DNA from: Mycobacterium sp. EPa45
GTDB taxonomy: Bacteria > Actinomycetota > Actinomycetes > Mycobacteriales > Mycobacteriaceae
Length of the DNA stretch: 64,000 nt
NCBI RefSeq assembly: GCF_001021385.1
Contig: NZ_CP011773.1
Coordinates: forward strand, 5,084,001-5,148,000
Direction: 5' to 3'
Part shown: positions 44,561 through 52,843 of the stretch, in pieces
Numbering within the stretch: position 1 is the first letter of the stretch
Layout: every line of letters starts with the position of its first letter
Translations under genes and position numbers: made by a program
Notes under the pieces: generated by a model
Told to the model about the DNA's origin: nothing
Seen by the model: only the letters and a program-made list of their open reading frames with translations
Databases searched by the model: none

Positions 44561-46429
44561 ATGGGCGGGTATCGCCAACTGTTCGACGCCAGCGTCGCTG
44601 ACCCCTGCGCATTCTGGGCGCAGGCCGCCCGCGCGGTCACCTGGACTCGTGCGCCCCAGCGCATCCTCGACGACAGCAACCCGCCGTTCTACCGGTGGTT
44701 CCCCGACGCAGAACTGAACACCTGCGCCAACGCGCTGGACCGGCACATCGACGCGCGCGGGGACCAGCCCGCGCTGATTTACGACTCGCCGGTCACCGGT
44801 GCTCAGCGCGTCTATACCTATCGCGAATTGCTCGATGAGACAGCACGATTCGCTGGCGCGCTGCGTGATATGGGGGTCGGCAGAGGCGACCGCGTCGTGC
44901 TCTACATGCCGATGATCCCCGAGGCGGTCATCTCGATGCTGGCCTGCGCCCGCCTTGGCGCGGTGCACTCGGTGGTATTCGGCGGGTTCGCCGCGCACGA
45001 GCTGGCCACCCGCATCGACGACGCGCAGCCCGTCGTGATCGTCTCGGCGTCGTGCGGTATCGAGCCGACCCGGGTGGTGCAGTACAAGCCGATGCTGGAC
45101 CAGGCGCTGTCACTGGCCTCCCATAAGCCCGCCGCGTGCGTGATGGTGCAGCGCGACAAGCACACCTGCGACCTGGTAGACGGCCGCGATGTCGACTGGG
45201 CTTCCGCGATGGCCGCGGCCGAGCCCGTCGACCCGGTGCCGGTGGCCGCGACCGATCCGCTGTACGTGCTCTACACCTCTGGTACGACGGGCAAGCCCAA
45301 AGGCATCGTCCGCGACAACGGCGGCCACGCCGTCGCGCTGTTGTGGACCATGAAGCACGTCTACGACATCGACCCGGGTGACGTGTTCTGGGCCGCCTCC
45401 GATGTCGGGTGGGTGGTGGGCCACTCCTACATCGTGTACGGGCCGTTGCTGGTCGGTGCCACGACGGTGCTCTACGAAGGAAAGCCCATCGGCACACCGG
45501 ATCCCGGCGCCTTCTGGCGGGTGGTGGCCGAGCACGGGGTGAAGGCACTGTTCACCGCGCCGACGGCCATTCGCGCGATCCGCAAGGAGGATCCGGCGGC
45601 CTCGCATGCCGACCGGTACGACCTGTCGAGTCTGAAGTATCTGTTCCAGGCCGGCGAACGGCTGGATCCCGATACCTACGCCTGGGCATCGGCGAAACTC
45701 GGTGTGCCCGTTGTGGATCACTGGTGGCAGACCGAAACCGGCTGGGCGATCGCCGCCAATCCGATGGGCGTGGAACACCTTCCGCTCAAGGCCGGTTCGC
45801 CTACGGTGCCGATGCCGGGCTACGACGTCCAGATCCTGCGGGTCGACGGCAGCCGGTGTGAACCGAACGAAGAGGGTGCAATCTGCATCAGTCTGCCGCT
45901 GCCGCCAGGGACGCTGCCGACCCTGTGGGGCGACGACGCCCGGTACGAGGCGTCGTACCTGTGCGAGCACCCGGGGTATTACCTGACGGGTGACGGCGGC
46001 TACCTCGACTCCGACGGCTACCTGTTCGTGATGGGCCGCATCGACGACGTGATCAACGTTGCGGGACACCGATTGTCGACGGGTTCGATCGAAGCGGTGC
46101 TTGCCGCGCATCCCGCGGTGGCCGAATGCGCGGTGATCGGCGTGGCCGACGAGATCAAGGGACAGGTGCCGCGCGGCTTCGTGGTGCTGAAGGCGGGTGC
46201 GTCGGCCGAGGGGCTGGCCGAAGAGTTGGTGGCCGCGGTGCGCGAAGAGATCGGCGCGGTGGCGTGCTTCCGGTTGGTCGATGTGGTGCCGGCGCTGCCG
46301 AAGACCCGCTCGGGCAAGATCCTGCGCAAGACGATGCGCGGCATCGCGCACGGCAAGGACGAGCCGGTGCCGTCGACCATCGAAGACCCAACGGTGCTGG
46401 AGACCTTGAAGCCGATCCTGCAGGGGTAG
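44561..46429 (+). CDS. prpE: Propionyl-CoA synthetase / acyl-CoA synthetase (PrpE-like)
   Basis: This 622-residue adenylate-forming ligase activates propionate (or acetate) to its CoA thioester. The phosphate loop YTSGTTGKPKG, the WWQTETGW acyl-site motif, YLTGDGGYLDSDGYLFVMGR hinge and the acetylatable lysine in PKTRSGKILRK are all present. MGGYRQLFDASVADPCAFWA with GGGAGG-type Shine-Dalgarno (GACGGGAGG) upstream supports the ATG at 44561. PrpE rather than Acs is suggested by DDVINVAGHRLSTGSIEAVL and length. Propionyl-CoA feeds from odd-chain or sterol breakdown. The VOC gene follows after 4 bp. Confidence 0.88.
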   Translation: MGGYRQLFDASVADPCAFWAQAARAVTWTRAPQRILDDSNPPFYRWFPDAELNTCANALDRHIDARGDQPALIYDSPVTGAQRVYTYRELLDETARFAGALRDMGVGRGDRVVLYMPMIPEAVISMLACARLGAVHSVVFGGFAAHELATRIDDAQPVVIVSASCGIEPTRVVQYKPMLDQALSLASHKPAACVMVQRDKHTCDLVDGRDVDWASAMAAAEPVDPVPVAATDPLYVLYTSGTTGKPKGIVRDNGGHAVALLWTMKHVYDIDPGDVFWAASDVGWVVGHSYIVYGPLLVGATTVLYEGKPIGTPDPGAFWRVVAEHGVKALFTAPTAIRAIRKEDPAASHADRYDLSSLKYLFQAGERLDPDTYAWASAKLGVPVVDHWWQTETGWAIAANPMGVEHLPLKAGSPTVPMPGYDVQILRVDGSRCEPNEEGAICISLPLPPGTLPTLWGDDARYEASYLCEHPGYYLTGDGGYLDSDGYLFVMGRIDDVINVAGHRLSTGSIEAVLAAHPAVAECAVIGVADEIKGQVPRGFVVLKAGASAEGLAEELVAAVREEIGAVACFRLVDVVPALPKTRSGKILRKTMRGIAHGKDEPVPSTIEDPTVLETLKPILQG

Positions 46430-46433
46430 GGCA

Positions 46434-47069
46434 TTGACCGTCACCATCGACGAAATCCACGTCGCGGACCCCGCGTCGGCATGGCGAGATGCCGGGTTCA
46501 GCGTGGACGCCGACTCGGTTTCCCGAATCGGCGACGTCCGGATACGTCTGGTCGGGGGCGGCAGCGGAATCGTCGGTTGGTCGCTCCGGGGTGTGGTTCA
46601 GGACGGCGCACTCGACGGGATCCCGACTGTGCGGTCTGATGCGATCGCCGCCGCGCCCGACAGACACCCGAACGGCGTCACCGAGATCGACCACGTTGTG
46701 CTGTTGTCGCCCAACCTCTCCCGGACCGTCAACGCCTTGGCGGCGATCGGCGTACAGCCGCGTCGGGAACGGGATGCCGAAGTCGGCGGGCAACCGATGC
46801 GGCAGGTTTTCTTCAGGCTGGGCCCGGTGATCCTCGAGGTCGTCGGCTCCCCGGATGCTGTGAACGACGGTCCGTCGTCGTTGTGGGGGATCACCTACGT
46901 CGTCGCCGACATCGACGCGACGGCAGCGTTCTTCGGCGACCGCACGTTGCCGGTCAAGGATGCGGTGCAGCCACGGCGCCGGATCACCACACTGCGGCAC
47001 CGAGATCTGGGCATGTCGGTCCGCACCGCGATGATTTCGCCGCCTATTCTCGGCTCAGTGTCAAGGTGA
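46434..47069 (+). CDS. VOC (glyoxalase/bleomycin-resistance) superfamily protein
   Basis: The 211-residue protein starts at TTG 46434 (MTVTIDEIHVADP), with AGGGGTAGG upstream; its start is 4 bp after prpE. The C-terminal half contains a VOC beta-alpha-beta-beta-beta unit: EIDHVVLLSPNLSRTVNALA and VFFRLGPVILEVVG are typical metal-ligand strands. The stop TGA at 47067-47069 coincides with the left end of the IS element. The same TGA is rebuilt if the element is removed, so the gene is not truncated. Function unknown. Confidence 0.82.
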   Translation: MTVTIDEIHVADPASAWRDAGFSVDADSVSRIGDVRIRLVGGGSGIVGWSLRGVVQDGALDGIPTVRSDAIAAAPDRHPNGVTEIDHVVLLSPNLSRTVNALAAIGVQPRRERDAEVGGQPMRQVFFRLGPVILEVVGSPDAVNDGPSSLWGITYVVADIDATAAFFGDRTLPVKDAVQPRRRITTLRHRDLGMSVRTAMISPPILGSVSR

Positions 47070-47100
47070 GATTGCCGCTCTTGCGGTGGTTGGATCCTTT

Positions 47101-47245
47101 ACACCTGGTGTCTGGCTCGTAATCTCGGTGCCGCCTTCGGGTTGGCGTGCATGGGTTTTGTCGGCATCAGGTGTGAAGGACCGGCCGGCGTGACTTGATA
47201 GGAGCGTGGCATCGCCCCCACTGAGATGTGTCCGCCGACCGGCCC
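47101..47245 (+). ncRNA. Candidate bridge RNA of the IS110 element
   Basis: The 5' non-coding part of the IS folds into two long stems. ACACCTGGTG (47101-47110) pairs with CATCAGGTGT (47165-47174), all ten with one G-U. GGACCGGCCGGCG (47178-47190) pairs with CGCCGACCGGCCC (47233-47245) with two wobbles. An inner hairpin GCCGCC-TTCG-GGTTGGC lies at about 47131-47146. IS110 elements encode a structured bridge RNA with target- and donor-binding loops in this region. I could not assign the loops by eye, so the exact limits are open. Confidence 0.55.
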
Positions 47246-47279
47246 AACCGTCACCTCACAGTGAATGGAGGCAACCACC

Positions 47280-48332
47280 ATGGTTGTTGTTGGAGCCGAT
47301 GTACACAAGCGCACGCACACCTTCGTCGCCGTCGACGAGGTGGGCCGCAAGCTCGCAGAGAAGGTGGTCAAGGCCACCACTGACGGGCATCGTCAGGCCG
47401 TGCAGTGGGTCCGATCCCAGTTCGGGGTCGAGGTGGTGTGGGCGATCGAAGATTGCCGGCACTTGTCGGCGCGGCTGGAGCGAGATCTGCTGACTGCTGA
47501 TCAGAAGGTGGTGCGGGTGCCGCCGAAGTTGATGGCCTATGCCAGAGCCTCGGCACGGACCCGGGGTAAGTCTGACCCGATCGATGCGCTGGCCGTGGCG
47601 CGGGCCTACTTACGGGAGCCCGATCTGCCGATCGCCTCACACGACCAGACCTCACGCGAGCTGAAGTTGCTGATTGACCGCCGTGAAGACCTTGTCGGGC
47701 AACGGACTTCGACGATCAATCGGTTGTTGTGGCGGGTTCATGAACTCGATCCCGACCATGCCCCGAAATCGGGCTCTTTGGATCTAGCCAAGCATCGCAG
47801 GTTGCTCGGCGACTGGCTGGACACTGTGCCTGGTCTGGTCGCTGAGCTCGCCCGCGACGAGCTGGCGGACATCACCCGGCTCACCGAACAGATCGATGCG
47901 TTGGCCAAGCGGATCGGTGAGCGCGTGCGGGTCATCGCACCGGTACTGCTGGCGATGCCGGGGTGCGGCGAGCTCACCGCGGCCAAGATCGTCGGTGAAA
48001 CCGCCGGTGTGACTCGCTTCAAAAGCGAGGCGGCTTTCGCCCGTCACAGCGGTGTGGCGCCGATACCTGTGTGGTCGGGCAATACCGCCGGACGGGTCCG
48101 CATGACCCGCACGGGCAATCGCCAACTCAACGCCGCGCTACACCGCATCGCCGTGACCCAGATCCGCCTTCCCGGCCTCGGACAGACCTACTACCGACAC
48201 CGACTCGCAGAAGGCGATTCCAGCACCGAGGCCTTGCGCTGCCTCAAACGCCGCCTGGCCCGCGTCGTCTACAGCCATCTCCACACCGATCACAGAAATC
48301 GAACACAGCCTTGCCAAACGGCAGCGGCTTGA
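47280..48332 (+). CDS. IS110-family transposase
   Basis: This 350-residue recombinase has an N-terminal RuvC-like DEDD domain (GADVHKRTHTFVAVD, AIEDCRHLSARLERDLL, and KSDPIDALAVARAYL). The C-terminal Tnp_20 domain has PGCGELTAAKIVGETAGVTR and the nucleophilic Ser region VWSGNTAGRVRM. The length is typical of the family. The ATG at 47280 follows GGAGG at 47267-47271. A frame from ATG 47265 would merely include the Shine-Dalgarno. The enzyme appears intact, so the element may be active. Confidence 0.95.
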   Translation: MVVVGADVHKRTHTFVAVDEVGRKLAEKVVKATTDGHRQAVQWVRSQFGVEVVWAIEDCRHLSARLERDLLTADQKVVRVPPKLMAYARASARTRGKSDPIDALAVARAYLREPDLPIASHDQTSRELKLLIDRREDLVGQRTSTINRLLWRVHELDPDHAPKSGSLDLAKHRRLLGDWLDTVPGLVAELARDELADITRLTEQIDALAKRIGERVRVIAPVLLAMPGCGELTAAKIVGETAGVTRFKSEAAFARHSGVAPIPVWSGNTAGRVRMTRTGNRQLNAALHRIAVTQIRLPGLGQTYYRHRLAEGDSSTEALRCLKRRLARVVYSHLHTDHRNRTQPCQTAAA

Positions 48333-48334
48333 CA
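48329..48334 (+). promoter_or_regulatory. TTGACA at the right end of the IS
   Basis: A perfect -35 hexamer lies 7 bp inside the right end. In a circularised IS110 element, an outward -35 at the right end joins the left end and can drive the bridge RNA. No clear -10 is visible 16-18 bp into the left end, so the proposal is tentative. Confidence 0.3.
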
Positions 48335-48346
48335 TAGGAGAAACGC

Positions 48347-48820
48347 ATGAGCTCGGAGGTCAGCGAGACGGTTGTCATTCACACCGACGGCGGCTGCAGG
48401 CCCAATCCCGGCCCCGGGGGCTGGGGTGCGGTGCTGCGCATGCGCGAACACGTCCGCGAGATGTGCGGCGGCGAGCCAGGCGCGACGAGCAACAACCGGA
48501 TGGAGCTGACCGCGCCGATCATGGCGCTGGAGGCGCTGACCCGGCCCGTGAGCGTGCACCTCTACACCGACAGCACGTATGTCCGCAACGGCATCACCAA
48601 GTGGGTGCTGGGCTGGGAGCGCAACGGCTGGATGACCTCGGCGAAGCAGCCGGTGAAGAACGTCGACCTCTGGCAGCGGCTTCAGCTCGCCTGTGCACGG
48701 CACCGCGTCGAATGGTTCTGGGTGAAAGGCCACTCGGGAGTCGTCGACAACGAGCTGGCGGACCAGTTGGCGACGCGCGGGTTGCAGGAGGCGGTTGCTG
48801 CGGCGGCGGTCGCGATCTAG
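48347..48820 (+). CDS. rnhA: Ribonuclease HI
   Basis: This 157-residue enzyme cleaves RNA in RNA-DNA hybrids. Catalytic residues D14 ([16 protein letters not shown]), E53 (SNNRMELTA), D75 (LYTDSTYV), the His in VKGHSG and the Asp in [10 protein letters not shown] are all present. The start ATG at 48347 has AGGAG 7 bp upstream, and this sequence comes from the right end of the IS. Before insertion the site was AAGGTG. The upstream promoter is now separated by 1.27 kb, so expression may depend on the IS or read-through. Confidence 0.96.
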   Translation: MSSEVSETVVIHTDGGCRPNPGPGGWGAVLRMREHVREMCGGEPGATSNNRMELTAPIMALEALTRPVSVHLYTDSTYVRNGITKWVLGWERNGWMTSAKQPVKNVDLWQRLQLACARHRVEWFWVKGHSGVVDNELADQLATRGLQEAVAAAAVAI

Positions 48821-48903
48821 CGACTTATCCACACATCAGGATTCATCCACAGATCGGGTTGAGCCCGGCTCTCGCCTCGTTGACCCCGAGTAGCGTTTCG
48901 AAC

Positions 48904-50265
48904 ATGAGTTCTATCAGCCAACGGTTGGATGCACTCGACGACCTCGTCGCATCCATCGCCGCTGTCGATTTCGAGGCGTTAGATCCACCTCAGCGGTTCG
49001 CGGTGGTGGAGCGCCTCGAGACCGCTCGTCGTCGGCAGGTGGCGGTGTCGCATGCGCTCGTGGCTCGGTTGGAGCGGTTCGAGGGCTGCCCGAAGCTGCC
49101 GATTGCTCTGGCTGATGTGTTGCGAATCAGCCCCGCCGAGGCGCGGCGTCGGATCAAGGATGCCGAGCAAATGGCGCCGCGCACGGCGTTGACGGGTGAA
49201 CTCCTGTCCCCCGCGTTGCCGGAAACGTCGAAGGCCTGGCAGGCCGGACACCTCGATGGTGAGCATCTGGAGGTTATTCAGAAGTTCTTTCACCACCTCC
49301 CCGGCCATGTGCCACCGGTCGAGGTGGAGAACGCCGAGAAGATGTTGGCCGAGCACGCGGTGAACCTGCGACCCGACCAATTGGCGAAGGTGGCCGTCCA
49401 ATTGAGTCTGGTACTCAACCCCGATGGCATGTTCTCTGATAGGGACCGCGCCCACCAACGCGGCTTCACCTGGGGCCGGCGCCGCGCCGACGGCATGCGG
49501 GAAGGCAAGCTGGTCGCCGACCCGGAGTTGCAGGCCGAGATGGAGCCCTGGTTCGCGAAGTTCGCCGCCCCAGGCATGTGCAACCCCGACGACGAGAAGC
49601 CGACCGTGGTCGGTGAACCCACCGACGAGGCCGCTGCACGGGACTCACGAAGTCACACCCAGCGCCAGCATGACGCCCTCAAAGCGCTCGTGCGCGGGCG
49701 GTTGGGAGATCCGAAACTAGGTCAGCACAACGGCTTACCCGTGACGGTCATCGCCACCGCGACTGTGCAAGACCTCCAGAATCAAACCGGGCACGCGGTG
49801 ACCGCCGGCGGTACGCTGCTACCGATACCGGACCTGACCCGGATGGCCAGCCACGCCTACCATTATCTCGCGCTGTTCGACGGTGTGACCGGGCGCGCGT
49901 TGTGGTTGGGCCGCACTAAACGCATCGCCACTGCTGATCAACGAATCATGTTGTACGCCAAGGACCGCGGCTGCACACGTCCCGGTTGCAACGCACCGGC
50001 CTACCACAGCGACGTCCACCACGCCGCCCAAGACTGGGCCAAAGGCGGCAACACCGACATCGACGACCTCACCCTGGCCTGCCCACCGGACAACGAACTC
50101 GTCGAAACCGGCGGCTGGACCACCCGAAAACTCCCCAACGGCGACACCGAATGGATACCGCCACCGGGGCTTCCGATGCTGCGCGGCGGCGTCAACGATT
50201 ACCACCACCCGGAGCGGCTCCTTGGCGAAGGCCGACCGCCCGATGGGGCGGACGACGCGGCCTAA
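48904..50265 (+). CDS. DUF222/13E12-family HNH endonuclease-like protein
   Basis: The 453-residue protein starts MSSISQRLDALDDLVASIAAV at ATG 48904. DUF222 spans residues about 30-330, with ETARRRQVAVSHALVARLERF and a helical core. The C-terminal HNH motif is CTRPGCNAPAYHSDVHHAAQD, with a downstream ACPPDN. This is the 13E12 repeat family, abundant in mycobacteria and sometimes phage-like. The catalytic residues look intact. The 3' end overlaps the convergent ligD by 4 bp. Its role is unknown; a self-contained homing element is one possibility. Confidence 0.9.
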   Translation: MSSISQRLDALDDLVASIAAVDFEALDPPQRFAVVERLETARRRQVAVSHALVARLERFEGCPKLPIALADVLRISPAEARRRIKDAEQMAPRTALTGELLSPALPETSKAWQAGHLDGEHLEVIQKFFHHLPGHVPPVEVENAEKMLAEHAVNLRPDQLAKVAVQLSLVLNPDGMFSDRDRAHQRGFTWGRRRADGMREGKLVADPELQAEMEPWFAKFAAPGMCNPDDEKPTVVGEPTDEAAARDSRSHTQRQHDALKALVRGRLGDPKLGQHNGLPVTVIATATVQDLQNQTGHAVTAGGTLLPIPDLTRMASHAYHYLALFDGVTGRALWLGRTKRIATADQRIMLYAKDRGCTRPGCNAPAYHSDVHHAAQDWAKGGNTDIDDLTLACPPDNELVETGGWTTRKLPNGDTEWIPPPGLPMLRGGVNDYHHPERLLGEGRPPDGADDAA

Positions 50266-52553
50266 CTCGGCGACTCCAGTTTCACGTCGGCGGGCACCTT
50301 GTCGGGCCGCAGGCCGCGCCAGCTCGGGTGGCGCAGACGGCCGTCGGACGTCCACTCACCGAAGCGCACCTCGCCGACCAGCTCCGGCCGCACATAGGTG
50401 ACGCCCTTCGCGTCGACCCTGGGAAGCGGTGTGGCAAAGGGCGATTCGTCGGTGTGCAACGGCTCCAGGATCTTCTTGAGCTTCGTCAGTTCCTTATCCG
50501 AGAAACCGGTCCCCACCCGGCCGACGAACCGCAGGCCACCATCGCCGGGAATGCCGAGCAACAACGCACCGATACCGCTGGACCGCCCGCCATTGCCCTC
50601 ACGCCACCCGCCGATCACGGCCTCCTGGGTATTCCAGTTCTTGTCCTTGATCCACGCCGCTGATCGCCGACCCGGCTGATACGTCGAGTCCCACTTCTTG
50701 GCGACGACGCCCTCCCACTTCTTCTTGCGGGAGAACTCGAGCGCCTCCGGACCGTCGCCGTCGAGTAGCGGCGGCACGATCAGATCTGTTCCCTCGGCGA
50801 AGGTTTCGAGCACCTTCCGTCGGTCGCGGTATTTCGCCTTCAGTAGTGAGCGCCCGTCGAGCCGCAGGATGTCGAACGCCCAGAACTCGATCCTGGTGGC
50901 GCGCACCCGGTTCTGCATCTCACCGAAGTTCGGCACGCCGTCCGCATCGAGGGCCACCACCTCGCCGTCGAGGATGACGTCATGGTCAGCGAGATCGGCC
51001 GCCAGAGAGCGTAATTGCGGATAGTCGGCAGTCAGGTCGCGCCCGCTGCGGGACTGCGCCCGCAGCTGTCCGCCCGAGATTTCGACCAGTAGCCGGTAGC
51101 CGTCGAACTTCCCCTCGAACGCGTACTGCGCCCCGGTCAGCTTCTCGACCGACCCCAACGTCGCGAGCATCGGCGAATAATCCTGTAACCGTGGTGTCGG
51201 CTGCTCCTTCATCCGGTGCGCAAGCCACTGGTCGCCATTGGTCTGAATCAGCGCGTAGCGGCCCGAGATTCGCTGGCCGTGCAGATCGACGATGACCTCG
51301 CCGCCCTTGTCGCCGGAGTCCCGGAACTTCTCGGCCTCATAGGTTCCGGCATCCCAGATGATCACCTTGCCCCCGCCGTACTCGCCCTTCGGGATCTGCC
51401 CCTCGAACGTCGCATACTCCAGCGGGTGATCCTCGGTGTGCACGGCCAGATGGTTCACCGCCGGGGTCGCCGGCAGATTCTTGGGCACCGCCCACGACAC
51501 CAGCACGCCATCACGCTCCAGCCGGAAGTCGTAGTGCAGCCGTCGCGCATGGTGTTCCTGGATGACGAACGTGTTGTTCTCCCCTACGGCGGGCTTGGCC
51601 GCCGGCACCGGCTCGGGTGTCTTTGCCGCATCCCGCATGCTGCGATATGTCGTCAGCCGGTCGTGCCGCGGTACGTCGTCGTCCAGGGCGGCCAGCAGAT
51701 CGCCCTGCTCGGCGACCCGCGCCAGCACCTCGTGGTACTCCAGGTGCCGCAGCTCGGGATCACCGATCTCGTCCCACGTCCGGGGCGCGGCGACCGTCGG
51801 GGTCTCCCGGCCCCGCAGGGAATACGGCGCGATCGTCGTCTTGGAGCCGCTGTTCTGGCTCCAGTCCAGGAAGACCTTGCCGTCCCGCAGGCTTTTGGTC
51901 ATCGTGGCCGTGACGAGCTTGGGCATGCTTTTCTCCAGCTGCTGGGCCACTCGGCGGGCGACCACGACCGCACCGTTGCTGCTGACCGGATCGGCCAGCG
52001 GTGCATAGAGATGCAGACCCTTGCTGCCACTGGTGAGTGGGTAGACCGTCAGCCCGATATCGTCCATCAGCTCGCGGACCGCGTTGGCCACCTCGCACAG
52101 CTGCGGCATCGTGACCCCTTCACCCGGGTCGAGGTCGAACACCAAACGCGTTGCAGGGCCGGTCTTTCCGTCTGGGGTGAAACGCCATTGCGGCACATGG
52201 ACTTCCAGCGACGCCTGCTGCGCGATCCATGCCAGCCCGGTCGCCGTCTCGATGATCGGATAGGTGGTGCTGCCCGAGCGATGATCCACCGTTGCACGCT
52301 CCAGCCACCCGGGCGCCGAGCTGGCCAGCTGCTTCTCGAAGAACGACGGCTCATCGACGCCGTTGGGCCACCGTTTGCGGGTGACCGCCCTGCCCGCGAT
52401 GTGCGGCAGCATCACGTCGGCGATGGTCGTGTAGTAGGAGAACACGTCGGCCTTCGTGGTGCCGGTGGCCGGGTAGAGCACCTTGTCGGCGTTGGTCAGC
52501 GTGACACGCGGTCCCCTCGTCGCCCCCGGCGGCCACACCTCATTCACCATCAC
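50262..52553 (-). CDS. ligD: Multifunctional ATP-dependent DNA ligase D (NHEJ)
   Basis: This 763-residue repair enzyme joins broken ends together with Ku. Domain order is the mycobacterial POL-PE-LIG. The polymerase (about 10-290) carries VFDLDPGEGV with the catalytic Asp pair and LTSGSKGLHLYAPL. The 3'-phosphoesterase (about 310-430) has HHARRLHYDFRLERDG and HTEDHPLEYATFEG. The ligase (about 450-760) has EGKFDGYRLL with the adenylated Lys, and the OB domain ends LRHPSWRGLRPDK. The start ATG is 52553, with a second ATG three bases later. Its stop overlaps the HNH gene. Confidence 0.97.
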   Translation of the reverse strand: MMVNEVWPPGATRGPRVTLTNADKVLYPATGTTKADVFSYYTTIADVMLPHIAGRAVTRKRWPNGVDEPSFFEKQLASSAPGWLERATVDHRSGSTTYPIIETATGLAWIAQQASLEVHVPQWRFTPDGKTGPATRLVFDLDPGEGVTMPQLCEVANAVRELMDDIGLTVYPLTSGSKGLHLYAPLADPVSSNGAVVVARRVAQQLEKSMPKLVTATMTKSLRDGKVFLDWSQNSGSKTTIAPYSLRGRETPTVAAPRTWDEIGDPELRHLEYHEVLARVAEQGDLLAALDDDVPRHDRLTTYRSMRDAAKTPEPVPAAKPAVGENNTFVIQEHHARRLHYDFRLERDGVLVSWAVPKNLPATPAVNHLAVHTEDHPLEYATFEGQIPKGEYGGGKVIIWDAGTYEAEKFRDSGDKGGEVIVDLHGQRISGRYALIQTNGDQWLAHRMKEQPTPRLQDYSPMLATLGSVEKLTGAQYAFEGKFDGYRLLVEISGGQLRAQSRSGRDLTADYPQLRSLAADLADHDVILDGEVVALDADGVPNFGEMQNRVRATRIEFWAFDILRLDGRSLLKAKYRDRRKVLETFAEGTDLIVPPLLDGDGPEALEFSRKKKWEGVVAKKWDSTYQPGRRSAAWIKDKNWNTQEAVIGGWREGNGGRSSGIGALLLGIPGDGGLRFVGRVGTGFSDKELTKLKKILEPLHTDESPFATPLPRVDAKGVTYVRPELVGEVRFGEWTSDGRLRHPSWRGLRPDKVPADVKLESPS

Positions 52554-52570
52554 AAGGTATTACCCGCTGC

Positions 52571-52576
52571 TACCGT
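52571..52576 (+). promoter_or_regulatory. -10 box of the small secreted gene
   Basis: TACCGT ends 6 bp before the GTG at 52583 and no ribosome binding site lies between: a leaderless pattern in the 29-bp gap divergent from ligD. Confidence 0.35.
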
Positions 52577-52582
52577 GGACTA

Positions 52583-52807
52583 GTGACCAAAATGCTGGTA
52601 GCCGCCCTGCTGGCGCTGCCCGCGCTGATCGGCATTCCACCGGCGGCCGCCGATCCCGAAGATCACGTTCCATACTGCTCGGGTGACCAGACCCCGATGA
52701 ACAGCAACTGCCAGTACGCGCCCGAACAGGGCTTTATGCACGGTTCGCCGGGCGCGAATCCAGACGTCCCGCTCGGCCTGAATCCGGGCGTCGAGGCCGC
52801 CATCTAG
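52583..52807 (+). CDS. Small secreted protein (74 aa)
   Basis: The frame starts at GTG 52583 (ATG 52592 is in frame too). A typical Sec signal peptide (TKMLVAALLALPALIGIPPA) has a cleavage site near AAA-DP. The mature part is about 50 residues, acidic, with two cysteines (YCSGDQ, NCQYAPEQG) that can form one disulfide and a Pro/Gly-rich end. It sits between divergent ligD and ku, an unusual place for an exported protein. No family is recognised. Similar short secreted proteins are common in fast-growing mycobacteria. Confidence 0.7.
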   Translation: MTKMLVAALLALPALIGIPPAAADPEDHVPYCSGDQTPMNSNCQYAPEQGFMHGSPGANPDVPLGLNPGVEAAI

Positions 52808-52843
52808 CCGCGGCAGCCACGGTCAGGCCTGCATACTGGACAT

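Larger units (their letters stand above)
47069..48340 (+). mobile_element. IS110-family insertion sequence (about 1272 bp)
   Basis: The element has a single DEDD transposase, no terminal inverted repeats and a 211-bp 5' non-coding region. Flanks read AAGGTG (47063-47068) on the left and AAACGCATG (48341-48349) on the right. Joined, they give AAGGTG-AAACG-CATG, which matches the recalled IS900-type target CATG-N4-6-CNCCTT read in reverse. The insertion therefore fell between the Shine-Dalgarno and start codon of rnhA, restoring the VOC stop and supplying a new AGGAG at its right end. The boundaries carry a few bases of ambiguity because both sides share an A. Confidence 0.75.

Noticed and set aside
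46434..47069. VOC gene truncated by the IS element
   Set aside because: The TGA stop is rebuilt from TG plus A when the flanks are joined, so the reading frame ends at the same place with or without the insertion.
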